DNA of 64,000 nucleotides from Epiperipatus broadwayi (Eukaryota; Onychophora; Udeonychophora; Euonychophora; Peripatidae), in assembly GCA_028023455.1 (NCBI GenBank), contig JAQFVV010012513.1, positions 2,180,001 to 2,244,000 of the forward strand, in the 5' to 3' direction. The notes under the pieces are model-generated. The model had not been told where the DNA came from and ran no database searches. It worked only from the letters and a program-made list of their open reading frames with translations. The position numbers were made by a program, and so were the translations under genes. Below, piece by piece: positions 36,330 to 45,428 of the stretch (positions are counted from its first letter, which is position 1; every line of letters begins with the position of its first letter).

Positions 36330-36388
36330 ATCCAAGGCTCCTCACTGACGAAGGCCATAAGCCAGAAACTAATCTGGGGATATTGGAT
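36330..36388 (+). ncRNA. Hammerhead ribozyme, type I (family B), fullest copy
   Basis: The core is complete: CTGACGA (36345-36351, the seventh core base may be any nucleotide) and GAAA (36365-36368). Stem II pairs GGC with GCC around CATAA. Stem I has an inner helix TCCTCA/TGGGGA (one G-T pair), an internal loop (GGC against TA) and an outer helix ATCCAA/TTGGAT, the two-part stem I with loop typical of natural fast ribozymes. Cleavage would follow ATC at 36374. Stem III is very short (A-T plus a C-A mismatch), as known for ribozymes of Penelope-like elements, which often need dimers. Seen in sequence: motifs and pairings. Inferred: self-cleavage. Confidence 0.85.
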
Positions 36389-36493
36389 GAGTAGGCACAA
36401 GATGGGGATTTTATGCACAAGCCTTCTGGCATCTATTGATTACTCTAGCTTGATGTGTGTGGCAATATATATAGTGAGTTTTGCCTGTTTTAA

Positions 36494-36509
36494 CAATTGT
36501 GAATTCTAA
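36494..36509. repeat. Target-site duplication, right copy (16 bp)
   Basis: Exact repeat of 36041-36056. Confidence 0.85.
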
Positions 36510-38160
36510 AAACAGAATAGCTTGGATATAAATAGAAGCAGATGGAATTTGTAAATAAGCAAACTAAAAAAAGATTCTAAAAATAAAAAAAATGTAAGCT
36601 TACTTTTGCAAAGGAAAGCTGTGTGTCTATGTGTGTGTGGAAATAAGCATAATAAGTATAAACATCTATAAGTTGTTGTTGTTGTTTTTTTGGTTTTTGA
36701 TAATTCATCTCTAATCTCAATGCCACTTTACAGTTATGGAATTAAGATAAAAGACGCACTGATAATTACCGAAAAAGTTTTCAAACGTGAAATGATGTGT
36801 ATTTTTTCTTTAAAAAAATATTTATTTTACAATATAACATACTTATAAGCCCAAATATTTTTTTTAAAAAAATACCAGTTCCTTATGATACCAATAATAT
36901 TTTTAAAAATGTGATTTTTTTAAAACTTTCATCAAAAATTCAAGAACCATTAATAGCAGTGAACTTTAACAATTAGTTAATATTATTTAAAATTTTAAGG
37001 AATCAGATTTGGCAGTATGGATTCAAAGCTAGATCTTCAACTTATTATTTCAGTATAAAAATCAATGAGATAACAGATCTGTTATAGATACTCCAAATCG
37101 AAATACAACTAATGAAATGTAGAAATAGTATTTAATGAAGAAGACAAATATATTTTGTCTGCCAAAAATGTATCTGAAAAACATCCCCATCTCTTTAATT
37201 TACATTAACTAGTTATATTTATATTCACATTATAAACATAAAACAAGAAATATAATCATATTAAGTATATTACTCACTGAACATGCTTTCCACTAGTCAA
37301 TCAGATTCATAGCTCTCAACTTTTCCGATTTTTTTTTTATTAGGTTCTTTAACATAGTTTAAAGATTTTATATTTTTTACACAATTTATTTTATGTCAGT
37401 ATTTTAAATAAAGAATATATAAGACGGACTTATCATCTCTTCTATTAACTGTATTATTATGTTCTTGTCCTCTTTTATCTAATAATTTTCCTGTATGTCC
37501 ATAGTAAACCTTACTCAATTTCCAAAAGTAATTTTATATACATTTTTTTTAATGTTTAATATCATTACTTATTTTATAATTACCTATTCATTTGTCAATA
37601 TTTTTACTGTTTGACCATCTTATGTCAATGCTTTTATCTATATAATTTTTATTTTTTAGTTATGTCTGATAAATTCTAGGGAAGTTTGAATGTTTTATTC
37701 ATTTTTTTTAATTATAATTACAGCTGTTATTTAAAGTACAATTATTATTAGAATATTTCTATAAGGTGGTTTATAATTAAAAAGTATATTTTCAGTACTC
37801 TTACGGCTATATTTATAATTAGTATATAATTCAATAAATTGTTTCTTTTGTAAAATAGCTATATTTTTATGTATTACTAATACATATAATAGTTTTATAA
37901 TTATATAATCATTATATATAAAAGTCTTTTATGGCACATTGTTTTGAATATCTGTACCATAATTTTCTTTTGTTTTAATGATATTTTATTTTGTATTGTT
38001 ATTTTACTTCCATTATAAAACACTAGATAATGCTCTATCAGCAATAATTGGCTAACGTTAAAATAGATGCTTAACATTTGAAAAACACAAAACCTTGTGC
38101 CAAAAAAGGCTTTTTATGTATATATATATAATTATATATATATGATTTTTTTATTACTTG
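36510..38160. other. Unannotated AT-rich sequence
   Basis: No gene or long repeat. Short (TTG)n near 36674 and (TA)n near 38120. Confidence 0.5.
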
Positions 38161-38330
38161 TTATTAAACAACTAAACATCACAATCACATGATCACCATT
38201 CTTTATGCTTACACAAGCTGTTTACGCAGAGTCAAAACTCTCCATACAGTAATGTCATTGATTGCATGTCAAGAATAATCAAGGGATATAGGAAGGTTTG
38301 TGCATAAAATCCCTACCTAGTGCCTATTCA

Positions 38331-38392
38331 TCCAATATATCCAGATTAGTTCCTGGCTTGTGGATTTCCTCAATAAGGAGTCCTAGATCTGA
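38331..38392 (-). ncRNA. Decayed hammerhead-like motif (family B), minus unit
   Basis: On the - strand the helix words TCTAGGACTCC and TGGATATATTGGAT remain, but the cores read TTGAGGA and GGAAC. Inactive by sequence. Confidence 0.5.
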
Positions 38393-38614
38393 GAACACTG
38401 CACCTAGGTCTAATAACACTGCACCTAGACCTTAGAATTGAATGAAACCTTCTAGCAGTCAACTTTTATTTTATTAGCTAGCTTATAAAGCTTTTAGTCC
38501 AAAGTGGAAACAATAATGTTTTCAATTTAATCTCACTAGTTTGTGTAGTCATTTAGATCTGAATTCAGTTCAGCATTCTTACCTTTTGGTGTCTTTGCTT
38601 CTTTAATAACAACA

Positions 38615-38676
38615 GTCACCACAATCTCTCCCTGATAAAAGTCACAAGCTAAAAACAAGACTGCAGATACAGGATG
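38615..38676 (+). ncRNA. Decayed hammerhead-like motif (family B), first plus unit
   Basis: The core reads CTGATAA and AAAAAC instead of CTGATGA and GAAAC, with 'cacaagc' in the stem II loop position as in other copies. Confidence 0.5.
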
Positions 38677-39070
38677 AGTAGGCACTGCATAGGGATTTTA
38701 TGCACAAACCTTTCTGTATCCAATGATTACTCTGGATTGCACATAGTGGTGCTACTGTATGGAGAGTTTTACCTCTGTGTAAACAACTTGTGTATGCATA
38801 AAGAATGGTGATTATGTGATGTTTAGTGGTTTAATACAAATCCTGCTCAATGGAATTATGGTCACTGTGGTTATTAAAGAGCCAAAGACTCCAAAAAGTA
38901 TGGATGCTCAACTGAGTTCACATCAATATAACTATACAAGCTAATGATCTTAAATTGATAACATTATTGTGTTTTCATTTTGGACTCAAAGTTCTATAGT
39001 TATCTAATAAGGTAATAGGTGGCTTCTGGAGGGTTGCATTCAATTCTAAGATCTAGATGCAGTGATTTTC

Positions 39071-39130
39071 GATCCAAGTATCCTCATTAGTGAAAGATAC
39101 AAGCTAGAAACGAGTCTGGAGATATTGGAT
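39071..39130 (+). ncRNA. Decayed hammerhead-like motif (family B), second plus unit
   Basis: GAAAC (39108-39112) and GTC are kept, and both stem I helices remain (TCCTCA/TGGAGA with one mismatch, ATCCAA/TTGGAT). The CTGATGA core is TTAGTGA. The retained helices support the stem I model derived from the copy at 36330. Confidence 0.6.
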
Positions 39131-39240
39131 GATTGGGTATAAGTCAGGGATTTTTATACATAAACATTTCATCCATTGATTACTCTGGTTTGCACTGAGA
39201 AACACTACTGCATGGAGAGTTTTGTCTCTGTGTATAGTAA

Positions 39241-39750
39241 TTTACATGAAGAACAGCATATTGGATTTTATTAATTTCCATTTTTGATGATAATCTTAAA
39301 ATCTCTTTTTAATCATGTTTGCAACATGTGAATAAAGACATTTGAAGAAAGCATATCATAAGACTATATCTAAAATGTTACACATTGAGAAAAGATAGAT
39401 GGAAATTGGACTTGGTTTTCCAATTGATTGTTTATAAGAAAAATACATATTGATCTTGAAATAAGTTTAAAGTTTTTGCCTGAACTAAAATTGATGTGAT
39501 AATAATTAACCTAATAAATTATTAGTTATGATTACTAACGTATTTATCTAAGGGAGAAAGTTGCAAGTGTGCATATGCAAAAAGTTTAGCAATTGTAATC
39601 TATATGTTTTATATAGCTGTAGTAAAATAAGATTTTTAAGAGAAAATCTATATATATATAAAATTAAAAACTGTCCAACACTCACACAATTCCAATATCA
39701 GTAAAAACAACAATTTCAAACTGTTGCCAAGGCAACATATATATGTATAT
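39241..39750. other. Unannotated AT-rich sequence
   Basis: No gene. A short palindrome 'gttgccaaggcaac' lies at 39723-39736. Confidence 0.5.
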
Positions 39751-39928
39751 CTAAACCATTATACAATTACAAATATCCAGTAATTCCCTCTCTTTAAAAA
39801 TCTGTATCTCAATAATAGCAACTTCAAAATGATACCAAATATGGTATCATTTCAAGTTCACTATTATTGAGATATAGACTTTTAAACAGAGGGCGTTACT
39901 GTAAATTTGTAATTGTATAATAGTTTAG
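39751..39928. repeat. 178-bp hairpin MITE
   Basis: Arms 'ctaaaccattatacaattac' and its counterpart 'attgtataatagtttag' pair along the full length, meeting at 'gataccaaatatggtatc' (about 39840). The block 'tctgtatctcaataatag' pairs with 'ctattattgagatataga'. Non-coding; likely a palindromic MITE. Confidence 0.8.
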
Positions 39929-40071
39929 ATGTTTGTATAATTATTTCAGTTAGTGTTAACAGTAACTTTATTTTTATAGATATATAACTTTCTAATTATT
40001 TATTAAGCATATAGGAAGTATATAATTAAATAGAGAAAGACTTTAATCTTTATTATATATACCTCTAGTGT

Positions 40072-40619
40072 TTATAATAGTCAAATGATGTTGTTTTTTG
40101 ACTATAGAGGAATCTTTCAAACCTCAACACAAGATAGTGACTTTGTAACGATAAGAATGGCATCTTATTTTAACCTAAATTCCCACTTATATAGGCCAAT
40201 CTAAAGCATCTAGATTTGAAAGTGTGAAGCTCCTACTATGTTCACTTTTTCCGTCCACTATTTCCTTCTCAATATAACTTATGTGAAATATTGCAATTTA
40301 CAGCAAGTTAACATTACTATCTTTTCTAATGGAAATATAGAAACTGACGTAATGTTTTGATTATATATTAAGCACATATCATAATGTTAACTCATTGTAA
40401 ATTGCAAAATTTTGCATAAATTAAAATAAGGGACTTAAAAAATGAAGAAAGTAAGAGCTTCATTCTCTCAAGTCAAGATGCTTCTGATTGTTCTTACATA
40501 AGTGGAAATTTATGTTAAAGTTAAGATGTCATTATAATCTATATAAAGCTCTTATCTTGCGTCAAGATTTGAGATCTTCCTCTATAGTCAAAAAACTACA
40601 TGATTTGACTATTATAAAT
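40072..40619. repeat. 548-bp palindromic element
   Basis: The left arm (from 'ttataatagtcaaatgatg') and the right arm (to 'catgatttgactattataa') are reverse complements over about 250 bp each, centred near 40345. Shared blocks include 'gactatagaggaa', 'cccacttatat', 'agcatct' and 'attgcaatttaca'. It is more diverged than the fold-back at 13.8 kb. No ribozyme core was seen. A non-autonomous palindromic element. Confidence 0.8.
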
Positions 40620-40620
40620 G

Positions 40621-40738
40621 TTGAAGAAGCATACATGTGCGTCCTCCACCATAAGCAAATTCATTGTATATATATATATATATATATATATTGAAGAAGC
40701 ATACATGTGCGTCCTCCACCATAAGCAAATTCATTGTT
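40621..40738. repeat. 70-bp tandem duplication around (TA)n
   Basis: A 47-base block starting 'ttgaagaagcatacatgtgc' is identical at 40621-40667 and 40691-40737, separated by a (TA)n run. The exact identity points to a recent event or to an assembly effect at the microsatellite. Confidence 0.9.
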
Positions 40739-41259
40739 AAGATGTGTAGGTCATCCATTTCATTATTGTTTTATTTCTTTTCATCAAAAAATTTTTAACA
40801 AAGAAAAAAAAAAACCATGAAGTATATTTATAGAATTCTACATTTATTTTTTTATGGTTTTGTAACTCATTAACAAAAAAAAAATAAAATTAAATCAATA
40901 ATATAACTGATGGTACTTATTGATGAGATATTTATATTTGCCAATATTTATATGAGATACTCTTATGAGTTAAAACACAATTTATGTTATGCTGTATGTA
41001 TATTTAATATTGAAAAAACTCAATAAATTTGTAATTATAATAATTAATATTAAAAGTACAACTTAGAGTATAGACTCGGGTTTTTACGATTCTTGGACCA
41101 ATGCTAGAACCTAAAACTTTTTGTGGACTTGCAAACAATAAAAATATTTAATACCATTCCTTCCTAAGGGATAATAATGACTATGGTCTTTGATAAATCA
41201 AGGACAGCAAAATAAATTTATATTGAAGATATATATCACAATACAGGTAAATTAGCTTG
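40739..41259. other. Unannotated AT-rich sequence
   Basis: No gene or repeat that I can support. Confidence 0.5.
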
Positions 41260-41522
41260 GATTGAAACCATTAACACATTTTCCTCTTGAGTTTCTATTT
41301 GTGTAGTTAACTAAATAAGGTAATAGGTGATGCTGCACTCATATCTAGATGCATTACTCTAGGATCCAAAGCTCATCAGTGATGAAATCTACAAGCTAGA
41401 AACTCTCTGGGGGTATTGGATGAATAGGCACTAGATAAGGATTTTATTGACAAATCTTCCTGCATCCTTTGATTACTAAGGTCTATCCTGGAGGTCACTA
41501 CTGTATGGAGTATTTACTACTA
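41260..41522 (+). repeat. Family B unit, copy B8
   Basis: A single + strand unit: proximal words 'gtagttaactaaataaggta' and 'atctagatgcat', a ribozyme-like motif at 41361-41421, then 'aataggcactagataaggat', 'tttgattact' and 'tactgtatggag'. No opposite arm. It shares the proximal words with 38990-39060. Confidence 0.75.
41361..41421 (+). ncRNA. Hammerhead ribozyme-like motif (family B)
   Basis: GAAAC (41399-41403) and both stem I helix partners (GATCCAA / TTGGAT) are kept; the first core reads GTGATGA, with C3 lost, and the cleavage triplet is shortened. Probably inactive. Confidence 0.55.
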
Positions 41523-41979
41523 CTTTACATTTGTGAATAATCCTTTTAAATATTAATCTGACTGACTCTTATGTAGAATTTTTATGGCTCAAGTGAAAAA
41601 TATCAGTGATTTTCTACATTGAACATACTCTAATCAACAAACTCTATGAAAACAGATAACAATCTTGAATATTCAAGGCAAATTGTAAAGGACACAGATG
41701 CTTAAATGTTATTCAAACAATTACAACTTACAAAAAGTGTGGCATACATATATATATGTATATAATGCTGTTATAAACATGTTGTATGAGAGAGTACACA
41801 AAAGTAACTGGAATCATACTCTGGTTGGTGTGCCTGCTGTAATATATGCTTCAGCTCTTGCATACTTTTTCTAGAAACTCTTCTGCAACAATCTGATAAG
41901 TGATATACCATATGAAATCATGATACCACACCTCACATTTTTTTGTCAAGTGCATTCCATATATTTGTAGAATTTTATA
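41523..41979. other. Unannotated AT-rich sequence
   Basis: It may include the 5' end of the mariner relic that follows, but I could not identify a terminal repeat. Confidence 0.4.
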
Positions 41980-42560
41980 ATGCCAGGAAAGTTTGAACAA
42001 TGTGAAATTCTGTATTTTTTTACAGAAAATGGTGGGGAAAACTGGTATAATGCTTGAAATAGATTACAAGCCAGCTAATGTCTTGAAAACTTAAATTTGT
42101 GAGTCGATTAATAGAAATGTTAAATTCACCACATTCCAAAAAGCATCACAAGTCCAAAGTCAAAATAACACTGTTTTTTCTTGATGCAAATAATATTTTT
42201 CTGTCAGATTTAGTTAATAATGGTCAGGCATTTTATCTATAAGTTCTGAAACATTTATGTGATGCTGTAAAATGTAAACATTCCATTTTATGACAAAGAA
42301 AAGAGTGCAGGCTTCACCCCAAAAATGTCATTTCTCAAAGACTTGAGCATAATCCAGCTTATCTATCAACCATATTTGCTCCATCTTGCTTTGTGAAATT
42401 TTTTATTTAATTTCTTGAATAAAAAAAGGGTCTTAATTTTTTCTTTGTTTGTGGACTTAGAAATAGTGTAAAAAACACTACTGGCATTAAACAGCATCAC
42501 TTTGCAAGTGTTTCTGGACTACTTTGAAAAACGAAAAACATGTTTAGACTAGTATTGCAT
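41980..42560 (+). pseudogene. Mariner-like transposase relic
   Basis: Read across frames, the + strand gives an N-terminal phrase MPGKFEQCEILYFF like the start of mariner transposases. Then KKHHKSKVKITLFFLDANNI follows, DLVNNGQAFYL, VLKHLCDAVKCK and a decayed AYLSTIFAPSCF. These correspond in order to the mariner words around the catalytic 'FFD..G', 'VPQGQT', 'L..LR.A..RKRP' and 'PPYSPDLAPSDF'. Frameshifts and stops are frequent (for example after AFYL), so no product is made. The enzyme would cut and paste DNA at TA sites. Terminal inverted repeats were not found. The assignment rests on motif order by eye. Confidence 0.7.
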
Positions 42561-43340
42561 CAAATAGATAGTAATTTGAAAGCGATTAAATTTGTAACAC
42601 TTAAAAATAAATAAATAATTTTCTATTATAAATTTGGGTTACTTTTGGCTACCTATTCATATATATTTATTGTTTTAATTACATTTTTTGAGAAAATGTT
42701 TAAAAAGATTGGAATTACAATATAATAATTAATAAAAGAATGAATGCTTCAATTAAGTAGCATTTTTTCACAATGTGCATGTGTGTATGTGCATGTATGA
42801 TATATATATAAAGTAGTGTGTTATTGAGATTAAATAAATTAATTAAATAAATAAAAGTAATAAAATTTATTAAAATAAATTTAACTCAGTAATGTCATTT
42901 TAATATCGAAAAAATAGCTTATGAAAAATTTAAGCTAAGTAACTATACTTAAAAAAACAAGAACTTGATTAGTTGTGTAGATAACAAAAATGAATCCAGA
43001 AATCTATTATGTGATAGTAATTAAACTCAAAAGGTGATAAAAGAAATTAGTAAGCTATTATTCAATATTGATTAAAAGAAAAAAATGGTGTTAAAATAAT
43101 TCTTTAAAAGGTTGAGTAAAAGAATGATGGGAACATTCTTCATCAGAAAGGGGGATATTTTTTTTTTAAAAAAAACAACAATCTATAAGCTGCAAGTGGA
43201 AAAAGTGTACAATTAAAATGGATTGTCCATGGACCTTTAATTTTATACCCCTACATTCAGGAAAAAAAATTTTTTTGGAACGGTAAATCTTATTCATTTA
43301 TAACTGAAACACATGCTTATTATATACATGTGTCTATATA
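42561..43340. other. Unannotated AT-rich sequence
   Basis: No gene or structured repeat that I can support. Confidence 0.5.
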
Positions 43341-43522
43341 TATATAATATATAGGGTATATGAGCACAGACTTTCACATGACCCACTACTTTCACTCTAT
43401 CTAATAACACTGATACACTTAAACACTTTCAACATATATGTGTTTAAGTGTATCAGTGTTATTACATAGAGTGGAGAGTGGTGAATCATGTGAAAGTCTG
43501 TGCTCATATACCCTATATATTC
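43341..43522. repeat. Family A distal hairpin, copy A7
   Basis: A near-perfect hairpin: 'atatagggtatatgagcaca' at 43351-43370 pairs with 'tgtgctcatataccctatat' at 43499-43518, and the arms meet at 'cacttaaacac'/'gtgtttaagtg' near 43433. It is made only of the distal end of family A (the same words lie at 7628-7710), so it lacks the ribozyme. High arm identity suggests it is young. Confidence 0.85.
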
Positions 43523-43828
43523 ATTTATTGTTGCTATATAAAAACAAAAACATGTCTTTAAAAATAAATCATACCTAAAAGAAATGAAATCTTTATATGC
43601 ATCTCTTGTTACATACTTTGTAAAAAAAAAAAACGTTACAGAATATGCATTGCCAATTTAATCTAAACATGCATCAGCTCAGCCATCTCTTGGGACTAAC
43701 TGGATCTCACTCTATAAATACCATATAATATCTCTGCTTAGGTGTGACTCATCCTTGTCTGTGATTGAATATTTAAGAAAAGAATACGTAGAAAAACAAT
43801 AAATTGGCAGTTAAATAAGCATTTTTAG

Positions 43829-43921
43829 CAGAGAGGTCAGTGCAGCCGCTTTGCAAGCAAGCAGTTGGTTGCAGACGGTTGTTGCTGGTTCGCCTCCCGG
43901 CCGATGCTATGACATATGAAA
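43829..43921 (+). mobile_element. tRNA-derived SINE-like repeat, copy 4
   Basis: It keeps GAGAGGTCAG, the GCTTTGCAAGCAAGCAG anticodon region, the B-box-like GGTTCGCCTCC (43888-43898) and the end CCGATGCTATGACATATGA. The 5' A-box edge is damaged. The best copy is at 21042. Confidence 0.7.
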
Positions 43922-45339
43922 AAATAAATAAATAACTGTATCATGCAATGGAATTAGAATAGACATTGCATTATGCATATAGACTAATCAATGATGCATT
44001 TCTATAAATATATAATTAATATAATGATACGTATCTGCCATAGAATGACTTTTTTAAAAAAAAAAAAAACAACTTTGAAAATGTATTAATAAGTTTAAAT
44101 TTCTTGTAAACATTTTATGGTGTTTTTTTAATGTCGGTAACTATGTCATTTATTTTTTTATATGCACATTATTTTTATCATTTTATCATGAAAAAAAATT
44201 GTAATTATATAATGTAAATAAATTGTTTTTTTCATTTTATAAAATTAAAAATGTCAGTGCTGTTTTATATCTCGAATTTCATTTCAAATATTTATGCTAA
44301 TACTTATAATTTCCGTGTTGATAGAAAATCAAAGAGAATGTTTAACTATTGATAAATGCTGATAAAATGGAGATATTCAAGAGTGAGACTTGAAGTTTGG
44401 TTCATTTTAAAAACTTCATTTCTCATAAAAAGATGGCACTTAATAAAGGCTGTGAACACATTTCTTCATCAGTAGTTAATGAAACATAAGTAATTACTGG
44501 GTGGAAAGCTATATTTTGAATTCCTAGAGTTGACTGAAAAATACAGCCCATATATGTTCCATTATCTCCATCATGATCTATTTTCTGTATAACTATATAA
44601 AGATTAGTCTAGTTAAAGTTCTATTGACAGTCATTCTCTCCAACAATACAGTATATATAAATTGTAACAGTATGGGATGGGTAAAGGGTTGTTCTTTAAT
44701 TAAGTTAGGGTGACAGTTTTCAATAGTATTAACTTACATATTGAGACTCTCTTAATACTCTATCAAAATGTAATTGAATGAAACTACTGTTTACCGAATC
44801 TGTAAAATTACTTAAAAACATCAATCGAAAATGAGGTTTTGCAGTAACATATATCCAAAGTTAAAGGGCATTTTGTTAACTCCAAATATATCTAAAAATG
44901 AAAATAGATAATTTCACGGAATTTATAATAACAGTAATATTAATGTGACTATAAATTGATGTGATATGAGTGAATGTATAAAATAACTACTACAAATGTA
45001 TCAAATGAAAAACCATCCAACTTTTATTCACACCATTGATAAACAATAATAAATAAATATAATACATTAATGGTCCCCATTATTTCATGGCCTTCAACTT
45101 AGGGAGCGGGTGTAAATAGTTTTACAGATAAATATTGCTACATCAAAGCTAGTGCCAATACTAACTTGCTTCTTGCTGTCCAAGTGTGACTCTCATCATT
45201 GCTGCTGCTAGTCTGATTCCCTTGAATTTTGTATTATTATTTCTTTTCATGTCTCTAATCATGTTGGGACCTGTATGCGAGTTGGGCCTGTTGATGGTGT
45301 TTTATGTTATGCTTACCTTATTTAATGTTGATTGCTGTG

Positions 45340-45342
<3 letters not shown>
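43922..45342. other. Unannotated sequence
   Basis: AT-rich, with a less AT-rich patch at 45070-45340 in which I recognise nothing. An open frame ending in the (TA)n run is incidental. Confidence 0.45.
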
Positions 45343-45404
<62 letters not shown>

Positions 45405-45428
45405 CCCTCCCCCCCCCCCCCCCCCCTC
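45343..45428. repeat. (TA)n followed by a C-run
   Basis: About 29 TA units are followed directly by a run of about 26 bases that is nearly all C (45402-45427). Then come A-, T- and G-runs to about 45510. The homopolymer-rich boundary could reflect true low-complexity DNA or a weak assembly point. Confidence 0.85.

Larger units (their letters stand above)
36057..36493. mobile_element. Family B palindromic hammerhead element, best copy (B5)
   Basis: A 437-bp head-to-head palindrome centred near 36293 ('gatctccagatctagagatc'). The left arm runs 'aacaggcaaaactcac', 'gccagaaggcttgtgcataa', 'tcctactcatccaata' and the right arm gives the reverse complements, ending 'gagttttgcctgttttaa'. The ends are asymmetric: the left starts with about 50 extra bases ('gccaataaacatcacatga' onwards) that have no partner at the right. 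An exact 16-bp duplication flanks it. Each arm holds a ribozyme-like motif. Copy B2 has the same two ends, so this palindromic form seems to move as one unit. No protein is encoded; a PLE or other reverse transcriptase would have to act in trans. Confidence 0.9.
38161..39240. mobile_element. Family B complex: one minus unit and two head-to-tail plus units
   Basis: 38161-38625 is a full minus unit of about 460 bp, including a proximal region (38430-38625). A plus unit from the ribozyme onward follows (38626-38850), and then a complete plus unit (38871-39240) whose proximal region (38871-39046) is the reverse complement of 38430-38625. The ribozyme regions of the two plus units are about 455 bp apart, giving the monomer length. 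Three decayed ribozyme motifs are present. This combination of inverted and tandem copies matches the terminal-repeat arrangements known for Penelope-like elements. Confidence 0.8.
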
